In this document: positions 45,566 through 54,620 of the stretch, piece by piece
How positions within the stretch are numbered: the stretch's first letter is position 1
Layout: the number at the start of each line of letters is the position of its first letter
Position numbers and translations under genes: made by a program
Source: Salicibibacter cibarius
GTDB taxonomy: Bacteria; Bacillota; Bacilli; Bacillales; Marinococcaceae
Assembly: GCF_016495725.1 (NCBI RefSeq)
Contig: NZ_CP054705.1
Coordinates: 1,798,001 to 1,862,000, forward strand
Reading direction: 5' to 3'
Length of the DNA: 64,000 nucleotides
The notes under the pieces: generated by a model
The model's input: the letters and a program-made list of their open reading frames with translations, nothing else
What the model was told of the DNA's origin: nothing
The model's database searches: none

Positions 45566-45666
45566 TTATCCACAGAATAACGTGGATAAGTTGTGCATAG
45601 TGAAGTTAAATGATTGTTTAAACCTCGAAACAATGGGAAGTGAATAAGTGGATAATATTATCCACA
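45566..45666. promoter_or_regulatory. Cluster of DnaA boxes upstream of sda
   Basis: Two perfect boxes TTATCCACA occur on the plus strand (45566-45574 and 45658-45666). Near-matches on the minus strand are TTATCCACG (45581-45589), CTATGCACA (45591-45599) and TTATCCACT (45647-45655). They lie about 140-240 bases upstream of sda. In Bacillus DnaA controls sda directly, so this is a checkpoint control region. Confidence 0.85.
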
Positions 45667-45808
45667 ATGGTGTCGATAAAAAAATTGTCGAAAAGTAACT
45701 ATCATTTTTTTCGGAACAACCTCATACTAGCCTTTGTTTGAAATATAAGGCGATCATCGGTATACTTTCCAGTTAGCAAGCATGTTCGTTAGAAAAACTT
45801 GGCTTCCG

Positions 45809-47738
45809 GAGCGACCGAGCATAGGTCGTGTCATTTAACAGGTGGAAATCCTGTTTGGTAAGGCTCTAACCAAGCCACCAATAGCGAGTCTTGGACTCAA
45901 TGGAGTAATCAATTGGGTTAAGCGTAGACAGTTAGGTCGTAGGCCTGAAAGTGATTGAGCCTCGTAAAAAGTTAAAATGGGGAGGTTGACGGTGTCGGAA
46001 GACTGGAAAACAACACGCCGTATATCGTGATCGGTGAGATATATGGAGCTCCTCCGGGGTCGGAGAGCCAGGCATGCGATACAATGATGACACGAGAACT
46101 CGGGAGATCCTGTTTGTTCTTTCTTCAATAGAAGAGCGTATGGTTGAACAAGCGATACAAAGCGAGGAAACCAGATGACGGCAGGAAGTCGGATGACCGC
46201 ATAGTACCAATGACATCGGGTAATGCCGAAAGAGGGAAGGCAAGCGTCACGCCGACATCACCTTAACAAGGGGCACATTCCCTACACACGGAGGTAGGAA
46301 CACGGAATGGAAACAAAACTTGCTAGGATAACGGAATTAGCTAAGAACAACTCAGATATGACATTCACATCTCTTGCACACTTGCTGAACAGTGAATACC
46401 TCATGCAATGTCATCACCAACTTCCTAATCGTAAAGCACCTGGGGTAAAGGGAACAACCAAGATGACGTATGAGCAAAATCTTGAGGAGAATATCGAAGA
46501 TTTAGTGCTTAGAATGAAGCAGAAGAGTTATTGTCCCAGCCCAGCTAAGCGGGTCTATATTCCAAAGGATGAGAAGGGAAAGAAAAGACCACTGGGCATT
46601 CCTGAACATGAAGACAAAATTGTTCAGAAAGGAATGGCGCCCATTTTGAACGCCATCTATGAGAATGATTTTCTGGACTGTTCATTTGGTTTTCGTCCCC
46701 AACGCAACTGCCACGATGCATTGAAGGTATTAAATGTGTATATAGAGAAAAGACCTGTGAGTTACATCGTTGATGTGGACATCAAAGGCTTCTTTGATCA
46801 TGTTGACCACAAGTGGATGATGGCTTTCCTGAGAGAGCGTATTGTAGACCCGAGCTTTCTCCGAATCATTGCTCGGTTTCTCAAGGGCGGGTACATGAAG
46901 CAGGCGAAACACTATAAGACTGAGAGCGGAACGCCTCAGGGAAACCTGATATCGCCGATACTAGCGAATGTCTACCTGCACTATGTTCTGGACCTTTGGT
47001 TTGAAAGACATGTGAAGAAAAGAATCAAAGGGCAGGCCTATCTTGTGCGGTACGCAGATGACTTTGTCTGTTGCTTTCAGTATCAGGAGGATGCGTATGC
47101 ATTCTATGATGCCCTTAAGCTAAGGTTGAACAAATTTAACCTCGAAGTGGCGGAGGATAAGACGAAAATTATTTCTTTTGGGAGGTTCGCTGAGGAAAAT
47201 CATAAAAGGGCTGGGAAAGGAAATCCACCAACATTTGATTTTCTGGGCTTCACACATTACTGCAGCAAGAGCAAGGAAGGCAAATTTCGTGTGAAACGCA
47301 AAACAAGTAAAAAGAAAATGGCCTCCAAGTTAAAGCGAAATAACGAATGGCTGAAAGCTAATCGTCATCTGGACATAAAGGACATTGTCCGTAAACTAAA
47401 CCGTTCTCTGCAGGGTTATTACAACTACTATTGCATCACAGACAACGTAACCACTGTGGTGAAGTTTCAGGATGCGGTCATCCAACAATTTTTCAAATGG
47501 ATGAACCGGAGAAGCCAACGAAAGTCGTTCGGCTGGGAGAAGTTTCGGCTATTTCTTAATAAGTTTCCGTTGCCTGAACCAAGAGCAAAGGTTAACATCT
47601 ATGAACTAAGGAATCATATTAGCTATATTCTGTGAAAGATGTTGGTGAGGAGCCGTGTGCGTTAATTGCGCCCGCACGGATCTGTGAGGGGGGAGGAGCA
47701 CAATCCATACATTATGGAGAGGCTCCCTCCTACTCGAC
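45809..47738 (+). mobile_element. Group II intron with maturase
   Basis: About 1.93 kb. The intron begins GAGCGACC-GAGCATA-GGTCG (an ordinary first stem, but with A at position 2 where GUGYG is usual). It carries a reverse transcriptase gene and ends with a domain V-like hairpin (GAGCCGTGTGCG around 47650 to CGCACGGATC around 47682) and a domain VI ending CCTACTCGAC. Joining the outer bases 45797-45808 to 47739-47744 makes a perfect hairpin ACTTGGC-TTCC-GCCAAGT, which supports these borders. No exon gene is interrupted. The lack of an endonuclease domain and the hairpin target suggest a class C-like element. Confidence 0.85.
46307..47635 (+). CDS. ltrA: Group II intron reverse transcriptase/maturase
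   Basis: A 442-residue intron-encoded protein that splices and mobilises its host intron. RT blocks are complete: APGVKG, KRPLGIPEHEDKIVQ, DVDIKGFFDHVDH, GTPQGNLISPILANVYLH and the active site YLVRYADDFVC. A maturase domain follows with LNRSLQGYYNYYC and a group II intron C-terminal motif, ending at residue 442 without an HNH endonuclease domain. The frame is intact, so the intron may still be active. Confidence 0.95.
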   Translation: METKLARITELAKNNSDMTFTSLAHLLNSEYLMQCHHQLPNRKAPGVKGTTKMTYEQNLEENIEDLVLRMKQKSYCPSPAKRVYIPKDEKGKKRPLGIPEHEDKIVQKGMAPILNAIYENDFLDCSFGFRPQRNCHDALKVLNVYIEKRPVSYIVDVDIKGFFDHVDHKWMMAFLRERIVDPSFLRIIARFLKGGYMKQAKHYKTESGTPQGNLISPILANVYLHYVLDLWFERHVKKRIKGQAYLVRYADDFVCCFQYQEDAYAFYDALKLRLNKFNLEVAEDKTKIISFGRFAEENHKRAGKGNPPTFDFLGFTHYCSKSKEGKFRVKRKTSKKKMASKLKRNNEWLKANRHLDIKDIVRKLNRSLQGYYNYYCITDNVTTVVKFQDAVIQQFFKWMNRRSQRKSFGWEKFRLFLNKFPLPEPRAKVNIYELRNHISYIL

Positions 47739-47832
47739 CCAAGTCCTTATAGCGGAAGCCTTAGTTTTACTTATACTTTACCTTTAACAAAGTTAAACAT
47801 TCTTAAGTGTAAAAAATGCTCAGGGGGGAATC

Positions 47833-48354
47833 ATGTTATCTTCGATGATGCCGGATCAATTTGCCGAAAGCATATATGACATTGATCGGGAGGCGTTACG
47901 TAAAAAAGGCATAAAAGGAGTCATCACCGATCTTGATAATACGCTCGTTGCCTGGGATACAACCGACGCAACACCAGAGCTATTGAAGTGGCTCGATGAT
48001 CTTCACGACGAAGGGTTTAAAGTAACAATCGTGTCCAATAATAACAGGAAACGTGTGCGAACGTTTTCCGAACCGACAGGGGTTTCTTTTATTTATTCAG
48101 CAAAAAAGCCAATGAAGCGTTCGTTTCGACGGGCAGCGGAGGAAATGGGACTCAAAAAAGAGGAAGTAGCGGTTATTGGCGATCAAATCCTTACGGATGT
48201 TTTCGGAGGCAATCGCGGCGGATATTATACAATCCTCGTTGCGCCTGTTTCGGAAACAGATAAATGGACGACAAAGGTGAATCGTAAAATTGAACGATTG
48301 ATTATGCGCAAACGTAAAATGAACCGAACGACGGGAGGGGAACGGATGAAATGA
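47833..48354 (+). CDS. yqeG: YqeG family HAD-superfamily phosphatase
   Basis: A 173-residue HAD IIIA protein. DLDNTLVAWD is motif I, TIVSNNN motif II, and KKPMKRSFRRA with VIGDQILTDVFGGNRGG gives motifs III and IV. GGGGGGAA precedes the ATG. It heads the conserved yqe operon and overlaps yqeH by four bases. The group II intron lies just upstream, so operon expression may begin from the AT-rich stretch between 47,760 and 47,820. Confidence 0.9.
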   Translation: MLSSMMPDQFAESIYDIDREALRKKGIKGVITDLDNTLVAWDTTDATPELLKWLDDLHDEGFKVTIVSNNNRKRVRTFSEPTGVSFIYSAKKPMKRSFRRAAEEMGLKKEEVAVIGDQILTDVFGGNRGGYYTILVAPVSETDKWTTKVNRKIERLIMRKRKMNRTTGGERMK

Positions 48355-49460
48355 GCGAAAACACGATAATTTGCTCCGGCTGTGGTGTCCCGGTGCAAAC
48401 ATCTGAACCTTCTCAAATGGGCTATGCCCCTCCTGCTGCCCTTGACCGCGATGTCATTGTTTGCCGGCGTTGTTTCCGTTTAAAGCATTACAATGAAATC
48501 CCGGATGTGCCCTTGCAAGCAGATGACTTTCACCGGATGTTGAAAACCATCGGGCAAACCGACGCGTTGCTTGTGATGCTTGTGGACCTCTTTGACGTTG
48601 AAGGAAGCTGGCTGTTGGAAAGGAGCGCTTTAAGAAACAATCCGTTGCTCCTCGTCGGCAATAAGCGTGATTTATTGCCGCAGTCGGTGAATGAACGCAA
48701 GCTGAAAACGTGGCTTAAAAAAGATGCGTTGCAAAGAGGTTGGGCCCCGGCGGATGTATTATTGATGAATGCTTTTAAGGGAGAAGACGTAATGGAAGTT
48801 GCCGCTAGCGTGGACGAGCTACGGCATGGAAAAGACGTGTATATCATTGGAAGTACGAATGTGGGGAAGTCAACGTTCATCAATCAAATCATCAAACAGT
48901 TTGAAGGGGACGATGAACAGTTGATTACAACGTCAACGTTTCCGGGCACAACCTTGGCCTTCATTGACCTCCCGTTGGATGATGGGCGCAAACTCTTTGA
49001 TACACCTGGCGTCATTAACCCCAAACAAATGTTAGCGAGGCTTCCGCAACGGGAAATGGCGGCTCTGCAACCGAAAAAAGAAATCAAGCCAATCGTGCAT
49101 CAACTTCAATCGGAACAAACCTTGTTTTTCGGCGGCCTCGCCCGCATGGACTTTGTAAAGGGAGAGGCTAATCATTTCGTTTGTTACTTTCCGCCTGACT
49201 TTAAACCTCATCGCACGAAGTTAAGCGCGGCCGATGCGTTGTATGAAAAACATGCAGGGGAAGATTTGTTATCGCCGCCAGGGAAAAAATCGCTCGCTGA
49301 AATCCCGCCTTTTAAACGGCAATCTTTTTATATTCAACAAGATAAAACGGACGTTGTTATTCCCGGTTTAGGATGGGTAACTGTCGGGAATGCAGGTGCA
49401 TACATCGACGTTTACGTCCCGGAGCATGTGGAAGTTATCATAAGAGAGGCGATTATTTGA
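48351..49460 (+). CDS. yqeH: Ribosome biogenesis GTPase YqeH
   Basis: A 369-residue circularly permuted GTPase needed for 30S subunit assembly. An N-terminal zinc finger (CSGCGVPVQ and CRRCFRLKHY) precedes the G motifs in permuted order: NKRDLLP (G4), then GSTNVGKSTFINQI (G1), TTSTFPGTTL (G2) and DTPGVI (G3). It overlaps yqeG by four bases and is followed by aroE three bases after its stop. Confidence 0.95.
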   Translation: MSENTIICSGCGVPVQTSEPSQMGYAPPAALDRDVIVCRRCFRLKHYNEIPDVPLQADDFHRMLKTIGQTDALLVMLVDLFDVEGSWLLERSALRNNPLLLVGNKRDLLPQSVNERKLKTWLKKDALQRGWAPADVLLMNAFKGEDVMEVAASVDELRHGKDVYIIGSTNVGKSTFINQIIKQFEGDDEQLITTSTFPGTTLAFIDLPLDDGRKLFDTPGVINPKQMLARLPQREMAALQPKKEIKPIVHQLQSEQTLFFGGLARMDFVKGEANHFVCYFPPDFKPHRTKLSAADALYEKHAGEDLLSPPGKKSLAEIPPFKRQSFYIQQDKTDVVIPGLGWVTVGNAGAYIDVYVPEHVEVIIREAII

Positions 49461-49462
49461 CG

Positions 49463-50305
49463 ATGGAAAATTATGCAGTGATCGGTCACCCGATCAGCCA
49501 TTCAAAATCTCCGTTTATTCACAATAGCCACTTTGAAACGGTGGGGAGAAAAGCCATTTATACGAGTTACGATGTGTCTCCCGGAGACCTCGGCGCTGCC
49601 GTTGAGGCATTTCAAACGTTGGGAGTGAAGGGGTTTAACGTTACTGTCCCCCATAAAGTAGAGATCATCCCGTTTCTGGATTTTGTGGATGAAGAAGCAT
49701 TGGAAATCGGTGCGGTCAACACCGTTGTCAACCGTGAGGGCAAGTGGCATGGGTATAACACAGACGGCAAGGGTTATTTGAACGGACTAATAGAGATGAC
49801 CGGCGATGCTCTTAAGCAGATGCGCGTGCTCGTGATCGGTGCGGGTGGCGCAGCACGGGCAGTGACTACCGTTTTGGCGAGACACGGCGTCGAACAACTG
49901 GCTATCACGAATCGCACAACTGCACGCGCTGATGAATTGAAAGCAAACCTTGCCGGCTATCTTGATGTGGACGTATTGGACAGATCGAGCGCGCGACGGA
50001 CGCTGCCTTCTTTTGACCTCGTGATTAATACGACATCACTAGGGATGAATGGAGAAGATGCGTTGCCGATGGAGATCGAGGATATGAAGACGGACGTTTA
50101 TTTGAGTGACTTGATCTATAATCCTTTGGAAACCCGGTGGTTGCAAATCGGAAAATCGAAGGCAAGAGCCATCCAGAATGGCTTTTCCATGTTTATTGAG
50201 CAAGCGGCGCTTGCCTATGAAATTTGGACCGAAAAGCGTGCGGATCGTGCGTTTATGGCTCGCATGATTCACGAGGAGATGGAGCAAAATGAAACTAACC
50301 AATAA
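49463..50305 (+). CDS. aroE: Shikimate dehydrogenase
   Basis: A 280-residue NADPH enzyme of the shikimate pathway that reduces 3-dehydroshikimate. YAVIGHPISHSKSPFIHN is the substrate-binding start, FNVTVPHK contains the catalytic Lys, and NTDGKG, VIGAGGAARAV and ITNRT form the cofactor domain. ATG 49463 matches the family start; a longer reading into yqeH is a shadow. This gene position between yqeH and yhbY is conserved in Bacillus. Confidence 0.95.
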   Translation: MENYAVIGHPISHSKSPFIHNSHFETVGRKAIYTSYDVSPGDLGAAVEAFQTLGVKGFNVTVPHKVEIIPFLDFVDEEALEIGAVNTVVNREGKWHGYNTDGKGYLNGLIEMTGDALKQMRVLVIGAGGAARAVTTVLARHGVEQLAITNRTTARADELKANLAGYLDVDVLDRSSARRTLPSFDLVINTTSLGMNGEDALPMEIEDMKTDVYLSDLIYNPLETRWLQIGKSKARAIQNGFSMFIEQAALAYEIWTEKRADRAFMARMIHEEMEQNETNQ

Positions 50306-50582
50306 ACAGCAAAAATATTTGCGTACGGAAGCACAGGCGCTCAAACCGATTTTTCAAGTCGGCAAAAACGGGGTCAATCCCAACTTGGTCACACAAGTCC
50401 GCGATGCATTGGAAGCGCGCGAGTTGGTAAAAATTACGATTTTGCAAAACTGCCCGGAAGATAAAAAGCAAGTCGCACAAAAATTATCGGAACGAAGTGA
50501 GTCGACGCTCGTGCAAGTGATCGGATTCACGATCATTTTGTTTAAGCCTGCGAAAGAGAATTCAATGTTGCCTGAGGCTTGA
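50289..50582 (+). CDS. yhbY: YhbY family ribosome-associated RNA-binding protein
   Basis: A 97-residue CRM-domain protein (YqeI in Bacillus). It shows LTNKQQKYLRTEAQALKP, the GKNGV loop, and the C-terminal QVIGFTIILFKP strand. CRM proteins bind precursors of the large ribosomal subunit. It overlaps the end of aroE by 17 bases and has a GGAGATGGAG ribosome site. Confidence 0.92.
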   Translation: MKLTNKQQKYLRTEAQALKPIFQVGKNGVNPNLVTQVRDALEARELVKITILQNCPEDKKQVAQKLSERSESTLVQVIGFTIILFKPAKENSMLPEA

Positions 50583-50592
50583 GGAGGTTCCT

Positions 50593-51171
50593 ATGGGGAG
50601 AAAAATCGGATTATTGGGAGGGACATTCGATCCGCCGCATTTGGCTCATCTCATGATCGCGCAAGAATCCATGGACGCGTGTAAGTTGAATGAAGTTTGG
50701 TTTATACCGACGAGCATTCCTCCGCATAAGCAAAATGAAGATATGGCAAATGCGGACGACCGGGTTGAAATGACTCGGCTGGCGATCAATGATCGTGCTC
50801 CCTTTCGATTGTGCACGATTGAATTGGATCGGGAAGGTCCATCGTATACATTGGACACGATGAAAATCTTGAAACAGAAATACGCCAATGATGAATTTTA
50901 TTTTATTATTGGAAGTGACATGGCCGCGAGCTTGCATACGTGGAATGGGATCGAGGAATTAAATAAACTTGTCACGTTTATCGTAACGACACGCCCGGAT
51001 TACGCTGTGGACTCTCCATTTGAAAAAGATTTTATCAAAGTTAATGTCCCTGAAATGGAGCTTTCTTCTTCGGATGTTCGAGAACGGGTGAAGAAACAGA
51101 TAAGCATCCGCTACCTCGTTCCCGAAGCGGTGAGAACGTATGTAGAGGAGAATCGTCTGTATGGCTCATGA
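50593..51171 (+). CDS. nadD: Nicotinate-nucleotide adenylyltransferase
   Basis: A 192-residue enzyme making nicotinate adenine dinucleotide from NaMN and ATP. It is identified by GLLGGTFDPPHLAHL (the HxGH-type ATP site), PTSIPPHK, FIIGSDMAASLHTW and ELSSSDVRERVKK with the SSTxxR-like motif. GAGGAGG lies just upstream of the ATG. Its last bases overlap yqeK. Confidence 0.95.
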   Translation: MGRKIGLLGGTFDPPHLAHLMIAQESMDACKLNEVWFIPTSIPPHKQNEDMANADDRVEMTRLAINDRAPFRLCTIELDREGPSYTLDTMKILKQKYANDEFYFIIGSDMAASLHTWNGIEELNKLVTFIVTTRPDYAVDSPFEKDFIKVNVPEMELSSSDVRERVKKQISIRYLVPEAVRTYVEENRLYGS

Positions 51172-51736
51172 GCAGTTTCAACAAAAAGTCCAACAGATGT
51201 TGCCGAAAGAAAGGTACGACCATACGCTAGGTGTGATGCAAACAGCCGTCTCTTTAGCGAAAAGATATGAGGTTGATGAAGACAAAACTGAACTGGCAGC
51301 GTTGTTGCATGATTACGCAAAACCTTTGCCGAAGGAACAACTCATTGCTACCATAAAACGACATGAACCCGATGAAAATTTTTCGGAACATGGGGGCGTA
51401 TTGTTGCATGCGCCGGCGGGAGCGTATATTGTGCAAGAAGAGTTCGGCATCCAAGACAATGACATTTTTTCAGCCATTTATTGGCATACGACGGGCCGGC
51501 CGCAAATGAGCCTTTTTGAAAAAATTATTTTTTTAGCTGATTACATGGAGCCGGGCCGGTCATTTCCGGGGATTGAGGAAGTAAGAAAGTTGGCAGAAGT
51601 GGATTTGGATGGTGCGTTGCTCGCCGCGTACACGAATACGATCCAACATTTGGTTGCCAGCAAGCGTATGGTCCATCCCATGACGCTCGCTGCCTATAAC
51701 GATGCGATCGCTCAAAAAAATAAGAGAGGTGCTTAA
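51161..51736 (+). CDS. yqeK: HD-domain hydrolase YqeK (symmetrical Ap4A hydrolase type)
   Basis: A 191-residue HD-domain protein with DHTLGVMQTAV, ELAALLHDYAKPLP carrying the HD pair, EHGGVLLHAPAG, and YWHTTGRPQMSLFEKIIFLADYMEPGR. The Bacillus homologue family hydrolyses diadenosine tetraphosphate. It overlaps nadD by 11 bases and touches rsfS. Confidence 0.92.
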   Translation: MAHEQFQQKVQQMLPKERYDHTLGVMQTAVSLAKRYEVDEDKTELAALLHDYAKPLPKEQLIATIKRHEPDENFSEHGGVLLHAPAGAYIVQEEFGIQDNDIFSAIYWHTTGRPQMSLFEKIIFLADYMEPGRSFPGIEEVRKLAEVDLDGALLAAYTNTIQHLVASKRMVHPMTLAAYNDAIAQKNKRGA

Positions 51737-52087
51737 ATGACAGATCAAATCCTGGAGACAGCTGTAAAGACGGCAGATGATAAACATGCTCAAAATATCG
51801 TAGCGTTGGACATGCAAGGGATCTCTATTCTCGCTGATTATTTTGTGATCTGCCATGGTTCTTCGGTAAAACAAGTGCAAGCAATCGCGGAAGAAATAAA
51901 AAACGAGGCCCAGAATGCAGATATTCCAGTAAAACGAATGGAAGGGTATGGGGACGGCAAATGGGTGCTCATTGATCTTGGCGATGTCGTCGTTCATGTG
52001 TTTCACGAAGATGACCGAGAGTATTATAACCTCGAAAAATTATGGGGAGAAGCCCCCGTCATTTCCCTTGACCACGTGCTTACGTAG
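51737..52087 (+). CDS. rsfS: Ribosome silencing factor RsfS
   Basis: A 116-residue protein that binds uL14 and blocks subunit joining under starvation. DMQGISILADYFVICHGSS, MEGYGDGKWVLIDLGDVVVH and FHEDDREYYNLEKLW are the family blocks. It begins at the base after the yqeK stop. Confidence 0.95.
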   Translation: MTDQILETAVKTADDKHAQNIVALDMQGISILADYFVICHGSSVKQVQAIAEEIKNEAQNADIPVKRMEGYGDGKWVLIDLGDVVVHVFHEDDREYYNLEKLWGEAPVISLDHVLT

Positions 52088-52120
52088 ACCGATAAAGATG
52101 CGAGAAGGAGTCAATACGCG

Positions 52121-52870
52121 ATGGATGGAAACGGAGCCCGGCTGTATGATTATTTAATGGAAGATGAGGCCCCTTATCATCAATGGCTGGCATGGACGAT
52201 CGCCCATCTGGAAGAGATGAAGTTTTCAGCACCTGCGATCGCGGATGTCGGTTGCGGGACGGGAACATTAATGTCCATGCTCTTGTCGCGTGGGTACGAT
52301 GTGCAAGGGATTGACTACTCACAGGAAATGCTCGCGGTTGCAGATGAAAAGATCCGTGCATACAACAACGTCGCCCCGGATTTGCGTGCGCAGCACATGT
52401 CTTATTTGCAATTGGAGAAACAAGTGGATGCCATTATTGTTTTTTGTGATGCCCTTAATTATCTTGCTGATGAAGCAGAGGTTAAACAAGCCTTTCGGGC
52501 GTTTTATGATCATTTAACCCCCGGCGGACGCTTGCTTTTTGATGTTCATTCGTTATCAAATATGAACCATCATTTCCCCGGCCGCACGTATGGAGATGCG
52601 GCCACGGATGTCTCGCTGATTTTGAATAGTTTTTCCGTTGATGATGTGCCGGGGGCTGTGGAACATGAAATGACTTTTTTTGAACGGTTGTCGAATGGGG
52701 ATTATCGCCGTTTTGACGAGTTGCACCGTCAACGTACGTTTTCGGTTGCGGACTATGAACAGTGGCTGCAAGCCGCCGGTTTTGAACAAATTGAGATCAC
52801 GGCTGATTTTACGAAGCAACCCCCGCAAGCAGATAGTGAACGCATTTTCTTTTCGATCAGAAAAACTTGA
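52121..52870 (+). CDS. yqeM: Class I SAM-dependent methyltransferase YqeM
   Basis: A 249-residue methyltransferase with the SAM site IADVGCGTGTLMSMLLSRG, then GIDYSQEML, and ADEAEVKQAFRAFYDHLTPG leading to LLFDVHS. The substrate is unknown. Its position after rsfS is conserved in Bacillus. It converges with comER, sharing a terminator. Confidence 0.88.
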   Translation: MDGNGARLYDYLMEDEAPYHQWLAWTIAHLEEMKFSAPAIADVGCGTGTLMSMLLSRGYDVQGIDYSQEMLAVADEKIRAYNNVAPDLRAQHMSYLQLEKQVDAIIVFCDALNYLADEAEVKQAFRAFYDHLTPGGRLLFDVHSLSNMNHHFPGRTYGDAATDVSLILNSFSVDDVPGAVEHEMTFFERLSNGDYRRFDELHRQRTFSVADYEQWLQAAGFEQIEITADFTKQPPQADSERIFFSIRKT

Positions 52871-52951
52871 CTTTCGTTGGAGGTGTGGTATCTTTATTTT
52901 ACACTATCAGAATGTATAAATTGTTCGGATGATAGTATAAGAAAAGACTGT

Positions 52952-52986
52952 GACTTTCGCCATCGTTGGCGATAAGTCAAGTTTTT
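52952..52986 (+). terminator. Terminator between yqeM and comER
   Basis: GACTTTCGCCA-TCGT-TGGCGATAAGTC (52952-52978) forms a stem with a one-base bulge, then AAGTTTTT. It overlaps the comER stop. Confidence 0.8.
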
Positions 52987-53807
52987 CTAAAATCAGTGAA
53001 CTTCTCTTTCAGAGTGCGTTGATCTTCCGCAAATTTTTCATGTGTCGCCGTGAATAATTCATCGAACACGCCTTCCGTTTGTTTTAAAACCTCGAGCCCG
53101 ATCCCTGTCACTCCTCCGGGCACTTTTACTTTTTCCTGCAACGTTTGTAAATTGTATAATCGCTTCGAAAATAATGTCCCCATCCCTATGATCATGTCTT
53201 CTGCCAGCCGTTCCGCCTGTTTCTCCGTCAGCTCCGTTTTTCGTGCCGCTGCCGAAGTCATTTCCTCTAGCAAATACCCGAAAAATGCAGGTCCACAACT
53301 TACGATATCGGAACTGGCGCGGATCGTTTCTTCCGATACAATTTGCGGGGTGCTGAATTGCCCCATCCAGCTTTCAAAGGCTTCCCGTTCTTTTGCCGAC
53401 CAACCATTTCCGTACGTGATGAGCGATGCTCCCGTGTGGCTTCGGTTCGTAATGCTCGGAACCGCGCGCACGGTTTTGCAAGTAACGGCGCTTTGTAATT
53501 GTTCGAGGGTTACCGGACTCGTGATTGAGACGATAGTGTCGTCCTCGTGCAAAAATGGTTGAATCGTTTGTAAAATAGCCGGAAATTGAGGTGGACGCAC
53601 ACAAATAAAAATAAGCGCACATCGCTGAGCCAATTGGGAAACATTAGGCAAAACGTTTACCCCTGTATATGCTTGACGGATACGTTCAGCTTTTTGCACA
53701 TTGCGGTTAGTTACAAACAGACGCTCCTCAGGCACAGCACGGGAAGTAACGAGTGTTTCCGCGAGCATGGTGCCCATATTGCCCGTTCCGATAATCCCTA
53801 TGTCCAT
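52977..53807 (-). CDS. comER: ComER, pyrroline-5-carboxylate-reductase-like protein
   Basis: A 276-residue NAD(P)-binding protein of the ProC fold. It has GIIGTGNMGTMLAETL at the N-terminus and the reductase-like C-terminal segment with GPAFFGYLLEEM and VPGGVTGIG. ATG 53807 is chosen because a GGGGGGA ribosome site precedes it. It is divergent from comEA, 83 bases away, as in Bacillus. In Bacillus it affects sporulation and biofilm entry rather than DNA uptake. Confidence 0.88.
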   Translation of the reverse strand: MDIGIIGTGNMGTMLAETLVTSRAVPEERLFVTNRNVQKAERIRQAYTGVNVLPNVSQLAQRCALIFICVRPPQFPAILQTIQPFLHEDDTIVSITSPVTLEQLQSAVTCKTVRAVPSITNRSHTGASLITYGNGWSAKEREAFESWMGQFSTPQIVSEETIRASSDIVSCGPAFFGYLLEEMTSAAARKTELTEKQAERLAEDMIIGMGTLFSKRLYNLQTLQEKVKVPGGVTGIGLEVLKQTEGVFDELFTATHEKFAEDQRTLKEKFTDFRKT

Positions 53808-53890
53808 GGGAATCCCCCCAAAGCTCATACTCTTACCGTTATATGCGATCTCAGCAAGTACAATTACGTTTAGTGAAGGGAAAATGTGTA

Positions 53891-54532
53891 ATGGATCAAC
53901 GTTATCTTCTATATGGAGGGGCTATACTGGTTGTTATTATCACGATTGCCGGGGGTGTTTGGCTGTTTTCGTCCGAAGCTGACACCGACGAGGATGCCGT
54001 TCCGGAGGACGCATTTTTATTTGAAGAAGATACGGTGGACTTGGAAGAAGAGCCCGACGAAACCGAACAGATTGAAGAAGAAACGACGGAAGTTTTTATT
54101 GACGTTAAAGGCGAGGTCGCACGCCCCGGAATTTATGAAATGGAACTGGCCCGGCGTGTTGATGATGCCATTCGTGAAGCTGGCGGCGTGACGGAAGAGG
54201 CAAACGAAAACGCCATTAATTTCGCTCAAAAACTGGAAGATGAAATGGTCGTCTATGTCCCGCATGAAGATGAGGAAGATTATGTCGGGTGGGAAGAAAC
54301 AGCTTCCGAAACTTCCAATGAGGGCGAGGGGGAAGGGGAGAAAATCAACATTAACGCCGCTGATGAGACAACACTGCAACAATTGTCAGGGGTAGGCCCG
54401 GTTACGGCGGAAGCGATCGCCCAATATAGAGAGGAGAATGGTGATTTTGAGGAAAAGAGTGATATTCAAAACGTGAGCGGTATTGGCGAAAAAACCTATC
54501 AACAACTGGAAGATCATATAGACGTGAATTAA
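53891..54532 (+). CDS. comEA: Competence DNA receptor ComEA
   Basis: A 213-residue membrane-anchored DNA-binding protein. A single N-terminal helix ([21 protein letters not shown]) is followed by a long acidic linker, an SLBB-like domain ([17 protein letters not shown]) and paired helix-hairpin-helix motifs ([20 protein letters not shown] and [15 protein letters not shown]) that bind DNA. ATG 53891 has GAAGGG upstream. It would hand DNA to ComEC. comEB, normally next, is missing here. Confidence 0.92.
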   Translation: MDQRYLLYGGAILVVIITIAGGVWLFSSEADTDEDAVPEDAFLFEEDTVDLEEEPDETEQIEEETTEVFIDVKGEVARPGIYEMELARRVDDAIREAGGVTEEANENAINFAQKLEDEMVVYVPHEDEEDYVGWEETASETSNEGEGEGEKININAADETTLQQLSGVGPVTAEAIAQYREENGDFEEKSDIQNVSGIGEKTYQQLEDHIDVN

Positions 54533-54620
54533 TCGTTGCCGATTGACTTTTTTTGCAACGTTTCGTACGATGATGAAAACCAAAGTAATTCAGTATGAAT
54601 TTATTAGGGAGAGTGATGGA

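Noticed and set aside
45566-45666. Replication origin from clustered DnaA boxes
   Set aside because: No dnaA, dnaN or AT-rich unwinding region next to it. The link to sda is a known control arrangement.
47636-47832. tRNA or attC-like site next to the group II intron
   Set aside because: The hairpins are explained by intron domains V and VI and by the split exon hairpin; no cloverleaf or integron parts.
54533-54620. S-box (SAM) riboswitch before metY
   Set aside because: The gap is under 90 bases and has none of the conserved S-box segments.
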